DNA of 64,000 nucleotides from contig CM071590.1 of the NCBI GenBank assembly GCA_036429605.1, forward strand, positions 186,001-250,000. Direction: 5' to 3'. Below the pieces are notes generated by a model. That model ran no database searches. It was not told the DNA's origin and saw only the letters and a program-made list of their open reading frames with translations. This DNA is from Cladobotryum mycophilum. Lineage: Eukaryota; Ascomycota; Sordariomycetes; Hypocreales; Hypocreaceae. Below, piece after piece: positions 35,336 through 46,988 of this stretch (positions within the stretch are counted from its first letter, which is position 1; the number at the start of each line of letters is the position of its first letter). Both the position numbers and the translations under genes were made by a program.

Positions 35336-36178
35336 TGTGCAATGGCCTGTTTGTTATAGCGTCTAATCGGCGGTAGTCTCGGTAGTCAATTCATGAGGCT
35401 GCTACTCGCTGCCAGGGTGAATAAAGAGCCGTAAAGATTGTAAACCATCGATCCAGTCGTAGAGAGATTAAGAAGATGAATGGGGAAAGTGCACGCTCGA
35501 GGTTCTCGGAGACTTAATTTGTTCATCAGTATGACGATTACTATTCATTTAAATCTTACTAATAACATCCATTTCTCTTGCCAGCATCTTGACCGGAGCA
35601 TCCCAGGGCATCCATTTCCAGATCCAAGAAAACTGTGAATCCTTGAGATAAAAGCTTCAAAGTTGCATGATGGGGAAGCTAGAAGATCGAGGGTAAGATG
35701 CAGACTTGTAGGCGACCGATTGACTTCCGCAGAACGAGACACCAACCCCTGCCGCTCCATAATTATGAGACCCAGGAGTCTAAGACTTAACTGAAGGGCG
35801 TGGTGGGGTAACACATCATGATTGATGAACTTGTCATGCATCCATCTTCGTAAAATGCAATGCATCACGAATTTTCATCTTATTTATCGCCTTCGTCTCT
35901 TTCTCGTGCCAGTGTCTTCGCAAAATTACGATAACGGCCAACCGCCCGCGATTCCTAGAAGCTCGTTCTGAACTGTACATGCTTGGTTTAAATGTTGGTA
36001 TCATCAAAATGCAATAACTTGTCTGTCCAGCTTTTGCAACCTTCTGTCGGTAGCCACTCCATATCTGTTGGTGTCTATTGCATACTGCTGATCTTATTCT
36101 AGTGTGAAGATCAGATGAAGAGGGCGGATCATATTCTGATGACCAAGTCAAACTAGTGAAGTTCCCCGAACGGACTCT
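35336..36178. other. Intergenic region
   Basis: About 840 bp between two minus-strand genes. The open frames at 35545-35868 and 35834-36151 are unrecognised and probably chance. Confidence 0.55.
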
Positions 36179-37346
36179 CTACCTGTGGTACAAAATTTCG
36201 TCACCAGCTACCTGCTCATACAAACTATCCAGAGCTCGAACCAGATCTTCTGACAGAGGACCGGCCTCAATCATATCCAAGCTCTGAACGAGCTGCTCAG
36301 AACTCGAAGCACCAATGACTACGGCGTCATCATACTTATTACTGAGGATTGAGTGATAAACAGTCCATCTAAGGGCCGCGGCATGGGTGTTGATCCCATG
36401 CTTCGCTGCAAGTTCCCCCACACTGTCCTTGGCCTTCTCGATGCTTGGCTTGAGGTAGTAGGATGAGTAGAGTTTACCAAGGGGGAGCTAAAAAAAAATT
36501 GGTCAACATTATGACCACCTTGTCGAAATATCGTATGAGGACTTACGTTAGGGTCAAATCGACCTCCTGGCTCGGCCTTTTTATAATTGTTGGCAAAGAA
36601 GCCTCCAGCTGCGGGGCTGTGGTCACCCCGCATTAGCCCATGAATCTTCATTGACATCATGATAAATGCTCAATCACGAGTAGATCACCTACCTCCACGC
36701 GTAAAATGCGATGTTATATTTTCTCAAAACAGGAAATAGTTCTGTTTCTCCGCCTCTAACGATCGCATTGTATTGTCCTTGGTACACGCTAGGCTTGACA
36801 AAGCCTCGTCGCTCACATATTTCATTGATTTGTTCCACATCGGCAGCACTGTAGTTGGAAAGGCCCAACTTCTTGAACTTGCCTTGGCGGTAGGCCTGGT
36901 CCAGTGACTCGAGAGTCTCCTCAAATGGAACGCTTCGGTCAGGCTGGTGCAGATATTCAATGTTGATCTGTTCAATCTTCAAGGCCTCAAGCTGCTCATC
37001 GACGTTTTTCTGGATTTCTTCCTTCTTGTGGTCGCCAGGTCGAGACCGCACTTTGGTGTCAATGAGAAACCGCTTACCCGCATCGACGGCGCCTAATCTT
37101 GGCTCAGAGGATCCGGGAGCATGTGGTGAGTAGGCGCTAGCCGTGTCGATTTGATGATATCCACGGTTATAAAATGCGTTGATAAACCCGTTGACTTGAT
37201 CAGGTGTGTCAAAACGGGCCGTCTGATCAATTGCCGAGTTACCGATCTAATACTCGTCAGTGGCTCCGCAGGGAATACAGCGGCTGTCTGTGTGAACGTA
37301 CGTTTCCAGCTCCAAGGATTACGTTGAGAGGTGACTTAGCAGCCAT
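36179..37346 (-). CDS. AKR7-like aldo-keto reductase
   Basis: An aldo-keto reductase of the aflatoxin-aldehyde reductase (AKR7) type, usually a detoxifying NADPH-dependent aldehyde reductase. Four exons leftward: 37302-37346, 36693-37246, 36547-36616 and 36179-36487, introns 55, 76 and 59 bp; 325 aa. Visible: MAAKSPLNVILGAGN start, catalytic Asp/Tyr in IDTASAYSPHAPGSSEPRLG, Lys in DTKVRSRPG, His in EYLHQPDRSVPFEETL, LGLSNYSAADVEQI, and cofactor-binding VIGASSSEQLVQSL. A distinct family branch from the reductase at 25131. No lesion found. Confidence 0.9.
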
Positions 37347-38529
37347 GGTGATAATACGGGAATAGTAAGAGGGGTGAGCGTTGCTTAGGTGAGGCGTCCA
37401 ATATCGTAGTTCTAACTCTGCGTCTAAGTTCAAATTCTCAGAGGTGGACGTGTGTCGTATTTATGTCAACTGAGGAGTTGATCGACTCACTGGTTCCGTT
37501 TGAGAAATAGCTCATGCTACCGCTAGTATCTACGTACCCCTTTGCTTAGAAATAGCACGGATTCTCGGACAACTAGAGCAACTTTGTCATCGCGCTCGCA
37601 AAAGCCCGGTTGACGACAGCGCGATATGGTACGATTTAAAGGCTCCACTTGCCGCGGTTGATGCAAACACAGTAAATTTGAAACAGAGCCTTGGAATTTT
37701 GTTATTTCTATGTCGCTTTATAATAGAAGCAGACTAAAGATCAAGCAACAAGCCGACCCATTTTCGGCAGTTTCAATGACGCCTTCTCATGACAAGCTGC
37801 TCTTCCACAGAGGTATTTGGTTGGTTTACTAAAGGGTTGATCGTACCATACGTATTTCATCACGTCCAACACGCAGAAAATAAGCTCTGTCAAGAATAAC
37901 ATGATGCCTCATATACTAATCATGAAATCCGTCGAACTCTTAATACCAGAAGCTTCTCCTATACAGCGATTAGCTCTACGCCGGGAACTGAAAGGATCGT
38001 AAGCGGGGATAATGACTGACAAATTCAACTGCCCGTTGATGAGTCCTTCGTCAGCCCCTCATAAGCTACAAAAACCAACCTAGAGATTAAGGAAGACCCA
38101 CCAAGGGTTATTATTCAGTGTTGAATTACTAAACAATGGCAGTCATCACAATATTAAAGTCTAAATTAAACGCGATATGGTATTTCACCTATCGTAAGAT
38201 ATCGAGGGTAATGTTTTGGTCTTCATAAAACGACTACACACGGTTTATATTCATCTTTTTAGTCAAAGTGCGGCAGAGACAAGGTCAACCCCATGTGTTG
38301 GTAAATCCAATACATATTTCGGAGACTGTATAACTGATTGAAGCATGTGCACATATTGCCTGCTTGTAGATCTGACGCCGTTGCACACTTGTCTAGGGAT
38401 TCATGGGTTGCGGTAAGAGCCACACATGAGCACTCTGTTGTACCATTTTTTCTATCTTCTTGCTTTTGTCGGTAAATCATGTCAACGTCATGAGCATTTT
38501 GATGTAGAAAAGGATGTGAGGGGCTATGG
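37347..38529. other. Intergenic region
   Basis: About 1.2 kb between two minus-strand genes; holds the promoter of the aldo-keto reductase and the 3' region of the siderophore synthetase. The open frame at 38259-38480 is unrecognised. Confidence 0.55.
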
Positions 38530-40546
38530 TTAGCCTAGAAGGATATTCGGTATTTCCTTGTCAATATCCTACTCGCAAAAGACGTGGGGTTAGTTGTTAG
38601 ACAAACTTTAAGGAAGAAGTAATGTTCTTGGCCCTCTTACCGAACGATATACTTTCTCAAATCGCATTCTCAAAAAACACTTCAACTTCATGTTTTCTCT
38701 CATCAAATACGCCCACAGCTCCGTCGCGGGCGATTCAGCTTCATTTGGCTTTAGTACTGCCGAGAGCTCCTCTCGAACTATGGCCCAGCCACCAAGTCTG
38801 TCCAAACCCAGAGCATACAATACGTGAGAAACATGATTCTGCAACAAGGCATGGTGAATGTTATCCCAAACATAATGTAGATCATCGGTGAGCATAATTC
38901 CCCCTCGATCTCCCAATCAGTGTTGATTCCCTTGGTGCGTAATGTCGGTTTGTGCATTCGTACTCCACCATAATCGCGGACTGCGAAGCCTTTTATTTCT
39001 CCAGTAGCTACACATACCCGGACTAGACTATTTTGTAGATGTGCCTCAAGCCCGATGCCGTAATTGAATACCGGAGGAAGGGTGGTTTCGAAGAAGCATT
39101 TGACATATCTATAAACTTGACAGTTAGATATTATCTTTCATGGTGGTAAAATGAAAAGGGAAGGAAACCAGAGGTGAAAACAGGGATATAGGGGATAAAA
39201 GGGGATAGAAATATGTATGGTAGTTGTTGTGGGAGGATGACCTTCTAAACCATGCCAATTTCTCATCATCTGTCCCTAATCTGAAACAAACTTCCGAATA
39301 TGTAGGCTTCCCATAGAAACGTCTTTCAAACAGTGCGCCGGCCATGATTAAGACCTCGTTATTCTCCCTTGCTTTTGCTTCAAGATCCTCTCTTAAAATG
39401 CATGCAAGATGTTTTGCCTCATCAAAATCACTCTGGCTACCGGAGACAGCAGCTGCCTCTCGGAAAAACCACAGGCTAGATGGCAGTGACGGTGCAATGG
39501 AATCAAGGATGCCTGTGACCATTGGTGATGCATGTGTTGTCCACGGGGTAATGGTTCGAATCGCAGATGTAATTTGAACCGCGAGCGGGAGTTTGACATG
39601 GTACGGAAATCCAAGTTCTGGTCGCGGGGTGAGTGTCCGTATACTTGTCTGGGCATCAAAACAATTCTCAACAGATTTGATAAGCGTGGCATTCGGGAAT
39701 CGAGAGAAGACGGCTGGAAGTTGCCGAGTAAAACAGGGGATAACGAGCCGATTTTGTGCTACTAATGGCAGGTCTAATTTCCGTAGTAGTGGTTTAATAG
39801 TTTCCTCAAAAGGGCCAGTGATCTGAAGGTCATCCCGTGGCACAGAAACAAACGACAAGCTAGGTTGAAGCAGTTGCGGAATGTCTTCGGGAAGGACAGG
39901 CTCCAGAGGTGGCAACACAAAGAATGACCTGTGTAACTATAAAACGGTTACCAAAGGTAAAATTGGAGCCTGGCGCTGAAAGCAAGAATGGAAACTAACG
40001 GGATGGATTGGATGTCCGAATACTACTGATTGTTCCCATTCGATGGATGGAGATGTCAATGAGAGTAAGTTGTTAATTGAGCGCCTTTCTAACCATTTTT
40101 CTATGATGACTCTTAGTATGATTAGCTATGGACCAGACTATATATAACTAACCTTGGAAGCTCGCAGAATTCCCTAACTCCTTGGCCACGCGTGCTATTG
40201 AGGCTGGGTCTACTCCAACCGTAAACCAAGGAGCTACGAAAGTGAAGATAACTTCAGGGTCGAGCTCCGTCCATTCGGAGATTCCATCAGACAAAGTAAC
40301 CGGTGGCTTCAATATTTCTGGTCGTACATGTGAAGTCACCAAACCAGACTGAACAAAACTCGTAGGAAGATAGCGAGTGCTGACCCTTACGCATCGATCT
40401 GTTGAACCCGGGTTTGCCTCGCTTGCGCACAGGCGCAAACCCTGTTGCTCAACCGTGGCTTGCGCCAACCCCTCATTGATAAGCTGCGCAAGGAGCCGTT
40501 TTGTGGTCTCGAATCGCGCTTCATCTTGTGTTGAGAGGATAGCCAT
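38530..40546 (-). CDS. NRPS-independent siderophore (IucA/IucC) synthetase, frameshift
   Basis: An NIS synthetase, which joins carboxylates such as citrate or 2-oxoglutarate to amines or alcohols using ATP, as in aerobactin, rhizoferrin and related carboxylate siderophores. Five exons leftward: 40153-40546, 40000-40100, 39242-39936, 38641-39108 and 38530-38568; 565 aa after correction. Landmarks: SIEWEQSVVFGHPIHPLHRS (ATP-binding entry), LPLAVQITSAIRT, FAVRDYGGVRMHKPTLRTKG (FhuF-like C-terminal part), LTDDLHYVWDNIHHALLQNH. The frame breaks in a run of five G (coding strand, 38900-38904) inside WEIEGGIMLTDD; a sixth G restores it. The 133-bp third intron has an unusual GTCATC donor. It diverges from the AsaB-like gene at 41001. 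NIS enzymes are far better known in bacteria, so past horizontal transfer is possible but the introns show long residence. Confidence 0.85.
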
Positions 40547-41000
40547 CGTTCAATGCTAATACAAAGCACTTGTTTTGTCAGCTAAGGACCTTGTTCATTT
40601 ATCCCTCAATTGAAAGAAGAAAAAGGTAGATCTTGTGAACTGAGGGAATTGAATGCGAACCCGTCAACTTATAAAGGATAGCTAGCTAATGAACGTTAGT
40701 CTACATGCAAAATAAGAGCTTTAACTACTGGCCTAAATCGGAGATTCCGTCCAATAGATTTGAACACCTCTTGCGCATTTATGACTGCATATTTTAACGC
40801 GGTCGGCGAATTGTGTCAAAGATACGGGGAACGGTTGTTGGGTATCCATGCAGGGGCCAGATACTAGTCTGGGTCAGACATTCGGGCAAGAATTGGCTTA
40901 ATTGATCGTCATGTGCGGAGATGTGCTAAGATTTCTCTCCTCTCCCCTCAATCGCACTACACTTCTACTAAACTGAGTCGACTATCTGCCCCGTTCTCTG
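40547..41000. promoter_or_regulatory. Divergent promoter region, siderophore synthetase and AsaB-like gene
   Basis: A 450-bp gap between divergent genes, so it should carry both promoters. One GATA tetranucleotide near the left gene (GGATAGCTAGC at 40677) and AGATAC near 40820 could be GATA-factor sites, as used by iron and nitrogen regulators in fungi, but single GATA sites occur by chance. No HGATAR pair is clear. Confidence 0.4.
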
Positions 41001-42121
41001 ATGCCAAAAATGACTGCAAGTGGAGATAGCCATGAGGTTCTCGCGAGCTTCAACTACCTCAAATGGCAAGACATTTATACGACTGTAAAGCCTTATATGA
41101 CCGTGCCTGCTTCCATTTCACCAGCCGACAAGCCTGCAACCAACATAATCTTCGAGCGCGGCCCCCACCAAAAGGTCCGTGATGTCAGAGGCTCAGAATG
41201 CGATTTCAACCTCACCGACAACGGTTTTGTTTACAACAAGTGGCAATCTTGCATGACGCCAGCAGACTTTACAAATCCAGAAAAGATAGAAAAAGTCTTG
41301 TTGCCGGAGTTTGAAGAACTAATCAGAAAGGAAATCGAAGGGGCTGGACAGATTTTCTTCTTTGATTGGCGGGTATGTTCTATACCCGTCGCACTGTATG
41401 GTTTCCTTGTCTTACTTACCGGTCCAGGTTCGACGTAGTGATGCAAAAGAGGACGGGAAAATCGAAGGTGGCACGAAAGGCGGGCGGTTACAAGCTGCGG
41501 CTAATTTTGTTCACGTTGGTTCGTCTAGCTGCTTACCTATTGTGACAATGCCCATGGTTGATATGTGAACAGATTACTCGGACAACTCAGCGGTCAAGCG
41601 TGCTAAAGCGTCTCTTCTACCGGGCCAGGATGAAAGCCCACTTAGAGGCCGATTCCAAATAATTAAGTACGCCAGATTCTGTTTCCTTGCATGTCGATTG
41701 CGGCTCTGACCTCACTTCAGTGTGTGGAGGCCCATAGATGGTCCCGTTGAAGACTGTCCACTTGCGGTGTGCGACTGGGCCTCAGTCGATACATCAAAGC
41801 TCATCAAGTTTGATACCATTCGTGAAACGTACACAGGTGAATACATGCTGGCATTGTATGATCCCGCACTGTCATGGTGCTATATGAGTCACCAAACAGA
41901 TGATGAGGTTTTGCTCTTCAAAAGCTATGATTCCAAGGAGGGCGTGGCAAAATGTAATGTCCCATCCATTATACCCAAACTTTATCAAGATTTGCCACTA
42001 AAATCCCTCTGACTTGACAGGTATCCCCCATTCAGCGTTTACTCTACCGGATTTACAGCCCAGTACACGCCACCGGCAAAGCCTGGAGGTTAGGGCTGTA
42101 GTTTTTACAGCCTCAAATTAA
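41001..42121 (+). CDS. AsaB/CmcJ-family oxygenase- or desaturase-like protein
   Basis: A protein of the fungal CmcJ/AsaB/GA4-desaturase-like group, annotated as hydroxylase or desaturase and frequent in secondary-metabolite clusters. Five exons: 41001-41372, 41428-41518, 41573-41666, 41721-41953 and 42021-42121, introns 54 to 67 bp; 296 aa. Family landmarks: NYLKWQDIYTTVKPY, FERGPHQKVRDVRG, FFFDWRVRRSD, AANFVHVDYSDNSAVKRAK (with the His-x-Asp iron-binding pair typical of 2-oxoglutarate oxygenases), NVWRPIDGPVEDCPLAVCD and the closing IPHSAFTLPD with a second His and EVRAVVF. The start could also be the Met four codons later. It is divergent from the NIS siderophore synthetase and could tailor its product. 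Confidence 0.86.
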
Positions 42122-42651
42122 CCATTTACCGCTATTCCGAACCAAAGTACAGAGTACACTTAGCGTTTTGATACAATGAGAAGGGGAGGATGGCTTGTGT
42201 GGTGCCAGTACGTAGCCGTCCCGGGTTCAAAAGAAATTGTTTGTTCTTGGATTTTCCATAGGCATGTAAAGTAAAACTATCCATACGTGAATCAACAGAT
42301 AGCCACAACAAGAGAAATAAGCTATGTATTTTGTGATCAACATGGCGTCAATTCTGTGCTCTCAACCGCGGCGCCACGAGCCTAGCCCGCTAGAGACCCG
42401 CGTAATCCATAATGGCACAAAAATTGAGAGGTCAAGTGGTTTTAGTGACGGGGACTCGAGGATGCAATGAAGCAGACACCAGCCTAATATATGTGCCTTG
42501 ATGTGGAAGTCTGGCGGAACCCAATGCCTATTCTATATACTAAGTAGAGCATAAGAAGGCTACCCTACCAGGTTCTGCTTGCTTAGCACCCCCACCCATC
42601 ACTTTAATTTCCCCACCACCACACCAAGAACGTCATCGCTTTCACCACCTT
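42122..42651. other. Intergenic region
   Basis: 530 bp between two plus-strand genes; no gene or clear element. Confidence 0.55.
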
Positions 42652-44136
42652 ATGCTGCGATGCTCTGCTATCGACCACTCCTGCACTTCGGACCAGATAA
42701 TCTCAAAGTTAGGTGTTGCTCTCTCTACAATCATGCTTCCGGTACTCGGCCAGTGTTCACGGAGATGTATGGCCCTGTCGGTATTAAGAGGAGCGTCGAG
42801 CTTCACCAGCAGCCAAAAGAACTCCACACTCACCAATCTGTCTCAACCTTACCTCAGTTTTCAGATTTCTTGTCGCCGGAGCGGCGGGTACATGACCCGA
42901 GGATGGGCCTCCCAGTCTCGGGGAAAACGGAAAGACTCGAGCGCAATCCTACCCGAACACACTATCCGTTCCTTGCTTGATTCGATGGAGCGCGAGCTCG
43001 CACGGCGCGGGGATTTCCGAGAGCTTGATGATCTTTCTGACCATGAATTCAACGACCTATTTCTAGAAGTCGAATCCGGAGATCTAGAAAAGGTTGTGCC
43101 TATAGACTTTAACGAACCTAAATCACGGCCTTTTATTAACAAACGGATAAAGCCTACATTCCTCAAACCCCAAGTATATGACTTGCCATCCTCAACTTGG
43201 AAGCCCTTTAAAAACAGCACCGAGATACTCAAGCGTAACGAGATTCTCAAAATTGCGTCCTGGAACTTGTTCTTTGATCCTCTTGGTCTCGAAGCTCGTA
43301 CTTCCGCCGCCTTGACCCATCTAAGAGCCATGTTTGGCCAAGATCCACAGAAGCTGGTGGTCATGTTTCAGGAATTACGTCAAGAATCACTGGAAACGAT
43401 ACTCAATGACAAGTGGGCCCAACAAAACTTCGTCCTTTCTGATGAGAAGGCGCCATGCTTGCCTCGTGGAAATGGGCAACCTAGCCGGTACTTTACTCTA
43501 ATGATGGTTTCGCGTACTCTGCCAATATCGAACTGCTTTCGTATTCCCTTTGACTCGAATATGATGAGAGATGCTCTCGTGGTTGATATCCCTGTTGGTG
43601 AAAGTACAGATGCCCGAAAGACAAAAGAATCGCTCCGTCTGTGTACAACGCATCTAGAGTCACTCCACGAAGGGAAAAGGTATCGCCTGCCACAGCTTTC
43701 CGTAGTCTCATCGCTATTGAAAGGCAAATTGTCCAATGGGCAACGGATATGTGGAGGGTTGGTTGGAGGTGACATGAACTCGGTCGATTCATCGGAGCAG
43801 AAAATTCATCAAGCCCCTGAGGTGGGACTAAAGGATGTTTGGGAAGATGAGCCGCCACCAAGCTCACCAGTGCGGAAGTCCTTTCAAAAGGATCCAACAT
43901 ACGGCCGGGCTAAAGGAAACACATGGGGCTACCAATCCGACGGTGCTAAATCCCGGAAACGATTAGACAAGTTCCTCTATACGGGATCCATTGAAACGGT
44001 TGCTTTAGGGGAAGAGGCTCAGGATGTCACTGGGAGATTGGGTCGTTTCGGTATCGGACTGAAAACAAGGGTCGGGGTAGACGATATTTGGGTCAGCGAC
44101 CATTTCGGGATTACAATTGGAATAAAAATTACTTGA
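42652..44136 (+). CDS. Endonuclease/exonuclease/phosphatase-fold protein (TDP2-like)
   Basis: An intronless 494-aa protein with a C-terminal EEP-fold domain from about residue 198. The metal and catalytic motifs are in order: KIASWNLFFD near 200, VVMFQELRQE near 235, CTTHLESLHEG near 330, GGDMNSVD near 372 and VSDHFGITI near 481. These match the Mg-dependent phosphodiesterase set of TDP2/Ape1-like enzymes, and the Trp-Asn, Gln-Glu, Asp-x-Asn and Ser-Asp-His residues are all kept. The N-terminal 190 residues are basic and Ser-rich with no recognised domain. Fungal relatives are typically annotated only by fold. The first in-frame ATG is used; the next Met at residue 28 or 40 is possible. Confidence 0.85.
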   Translation: MLRCSAIDHSCTSDQIISKLGVALSTIMLPVLGQCSRRCMALSVLRGASSFTSSQKNSTLTNLSQPYLSFQISCRRSGGYMTRGWASQSRGKRKDSSAILPEHTIRSLLDSMERELARRGDFRELDDLSDHEFNDLFLEVESGDLEKVVPIDFNEPKSRPFINKRIKPTFLKPQVYDLPSSTWKPFKNSTEILKRNEILKIASWNLFFDPLGLEARTSAALTHLRAMFGQDPQKLVVMFQELRQESLETILNDKWAQQNFVLSDEKAPCLPRGNGQPSRYFTLMMVSRTLPISNCFRIPFDSNMMRDALVVDIPVGESTDARKTKESLRLCTTHLESLHEGKRYRLPQLSVVSSLLKGKLSNGQRICGGLVGGDMNSVDSSEQKIHQAPEVGLKDVWEDEPPPSSPVRKSFQKDPTYGRAKGNTWGYQSDGAKSRKRLDKFLYTGSIETVALGEEAQDVTGRLGRFGIGLKTRVGVDDIWVSDHFGITIGIKIT

Positions 44137-44519
44137 GGGCATGGACCTCAACAAGGAAGCGGATCTATCAGTCATCACCAATGTTGTATCTACGATATTT
44201 ACTTCATTATTCCCAGTTAACTGGACAGAGTCTACAAGCATTTGACTCCTACATGGACCTGGTCATCATGTACTCACTCCCTAGTAGTCGGCAATGCCAG
44301 ACATATCCTGGACGCCGGACGGGTAGCCGTTGGAATCGCCCCATCAGGAGTTTCAGGGTTAGGGGTACGTTAGCCAAACTGCCGCAATAGCGATAGCCAT
44401 GACCATGACCATGACCATGACCATAACCAACCATCATGGACTTCTCACATATCATCTTCACGGCAATAAGGAAAATAACACACAGCAAAAAAAGGATTGG
44501 ATCTCCTGATCACCTTGAT
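44137..44519. other. Intergenic region with microsatellite
   Basis: About 380 bp between the EEP gene and tRNA-Asn, containing the CCATGA hexanucleotide repeat described separately. No gene. Confidence 0.6.
44397..44420 (+). repeat. CCATGA hexanucleotide microsatellite
   Basis: Four perfect CCATGA copies followed by a decayed fifth (CCATAA). Non-coding; a possible strain marker. Confidence 0.9.
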
Positions 44520-44593
44520 CTCCCCCAGGAAGGCTCGAACTTCCAACCTCCTGATTAACAGTCAGACGCGCTAGCCAATTGCGCCATGGAGGA
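44520..44593 (-). tRNA. tRNA-Asn (anticodon GTT)
   Basis: Read on the minus strand, a cloverleaf folds: acceptor stem TCCTCCA with TGGGGGA (one U-G pair), D-arm with A-box GGCGCAATTGGCTAGCGC, anticodon arm TCTGA-CTGTTAA-TCAGG giving anticodon GTT (asparagine), and T-arm GGAAG-TTCGAGC-CTTCC containing the B-box. No intron. The 3' CCA is not encoded, as expected in eukaryotes. Confidence 0.93.
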
Positions 44594-46988
44594 TTTCCTG
44601 TGATATGATTGGATGACTGGGCTCCCAATAAATGCTATGAGCACGCACCAAGTTCCATTTCCACCCGCGGAAAAGATGTTCAGAACCGTTTCATGGTGCC
44701 AATATTCAGGAGGAACATATGACAAATTTAGAATCCATGGATATTTAATTGCTTTCATTTTGTTGATTGCAACTATTGAATATTGGCGGTACTTTAATTT
44801 TCGCCGTAACTTGAGTATTGTCCTCCTAGCTCAACGAGGTTCTGTCTTGAATGTTGCATGGTTCTGGTGCCCGCGGCAATAACCACTTTCGTGAAAGTCA
44901 ATATCGGGGGTAGAGTTGAAAGCTCCCCGAATACTTGTAATAGGTAGTAAGACTATACAGTCCATCACGTGGTGACGTCTGTCTCCTATAGAAAGCTTCC
45001 CGGGGATGCTTCTTTTTAAGGAAATCTTCCCGTCTGCGATACAAGTACCGGGTAGGAGTTATAGCAAACACTTGAGATTAGCCAGATCTCATCCGGTTTC
45101 GACTGATCGTAGGACGTCAGTAATTCTGCTGGTACTACGTGGTTTTAGCTGGTGTGGGACATATTTTCGTGTTGAGTGGGAACATTGCGCGACCAAGGGC
45201 ATCAGACGTCAAATCTCGTCGTGATGGTTAATCAGTTATGAGCCTGCAGCGGTGTCACATCACTTGTTTGCCAAGTCTCTCCGAAAATTGTGCGACCTCG
45301 GCGTCAACTCAACGACCCATTACTTGTGTGACGACTCCCAGACCGCGTGATCTCGATGGTAAACTCGCTATAACATTCTCGTGATAGCTCTTACTATCGA
45401 AGTTGTTCGGTGACTAGGGTCTATTCACCACCTGTCGTGCAACTCCGGTGACTCCTTGGGGGCGGATTGGAGTGGTAGCCTCATATAGGAAATTCCAAAA
45501 TGTAGGCTAATTTGGCATGAATGTTTTCTGATGAGTGATACTATACTTAGTTATAGATGATCGATTCATTCCATTTAACAAGGAAATACTCGGTGTACCC
45601 GTACCAAGGGCTGGGGGCTCAGGCGTACGTTGATTCTCCTGAAAGCTGCGACCAGACTTGTACTCCGCACCACCTTACGAACCCCAGCCATGGTTCTTTG
45701 ACCATATGCAAGTCAACCCCGTTTGAATTGAGACACGCAAGTACAGGCTTGTTGACTGGTCATTTTTATTGCCCCCCACTAGCCAAGCACTCCAGGGTCC
45801 TTGTTCTCTCGATGCTTGTGTGATAAGCTTACAACACGCTACACAATGAGAGATTGCCATGACTATTTGTCTGATGGGCGCGTTGCAACCGGTGCGAAAG
45901 GCCAAACTTTTTTGTTCTACGCAGTGCCTGTGAAACGCTCGCTTGGAGAATCGTGCACGGGACGGGATATTTACACTGCTATTTGTTCCGGAATAAACAT
46001 CAAATCCTTGCCATTTGGCTCCGGGGATGCATGCGTCGCATCGCTGGTGTGAATCCTCTTGCAACGTTTCCACTGTCCTCATCAATAGAACCGTAGATCA
46101 ATGTCTCGGTCTAGAACACCTGGTGAACTCATTCACTAATGTAACGATGGCCACTAGTCATGATGGTAGACCTTCTCCTTACGACGCGATAACCGACCTC
46201 GATAGAACATATCGACGAGAATGTGTGACAGACTTTCTGAACCATGGTGATATGTCTACTCCATACAAGTAGATGAACTGCAAGATCTAGTAGGCATATC
46301 ATTATCTTGCACGGCTCGCTCCTCCAGAGTTGTTGTCCATGGACCATGGTACCGGTACCGACATGCGCCAAGTAATGCAGGAAGCTGGATTGTCTCGGCA
46401 TTTCTTACCGGGCAACCCGGGAGGCAACGTGGATTTTTTTGTTACACACATGGAGAAGTCCCTGAAAAATATCGATGCCAGGCTCCTATGCTGACATTGA
46501 CCGTTTTGGCATCTAGTACCGACACCACGGCTCGGCCCACCAGTGGCTGCGCTTCGGCATGAAAACCTCCGCTTATAATTTATCGAGTTTTCAGGAATGC
46601 AGGTCATCCCTTTCTGAGGATTGGAAACAGGAAAGTAAGCAGACGGATCGGAGATCTGTATTCCTGTATGGAGTAAGGGTATTGTGTACGAGTATATATA
46701 TGTACGGCATGGTTCGATTCGTTTTTACCTGAATGTCGGCGATTATCAGGAGACCAATCTCACTAAAGCGTGGCTTTTTTTTACGCTCCTCTCTTTCTTT
46801 TTCGCTACGTTTTCCTACCTGGGTAATTTGTTATTATTTGCTTCAGCTCTTTGTCCAAGCTTACCCCAGGAATATTAAACTACTTAAGGAGGGCCCTTGA
46901 CCCTGGTCCTCATCCAAGACACAAATCAGCATTCGAGAAGAAACCTCTCCCGTTCTTCTCTCATCCACCATCCACCTTTCGCACCAAC
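44594..46988. other. Intergenic region
   Basis: About 2.4 kb without a gene I can support. Open frames at 44613, 45557, 45675, 45801, 46015 and 46302 are short, overlapping and unrelated to known families. A small palindromic patch (CCATGGACCATGGTACC, then GGTACCG) lies at 46337-46360. The right end is the promoter of the terpene cyclase gene. Confidence 0.55.

Noticed and set aside
42579..42980. 133-codon frame overlapping the start of the EEP gene
   Set aside because: Unrecognised, Pro/His-rich, and in conflict with the well-supported 494-aa frame.
44355..44366. TTAGGG-like string suggesting a telomere remnant
   Set aside because: Only one near-copy is present; a telomere tract would be a long array.
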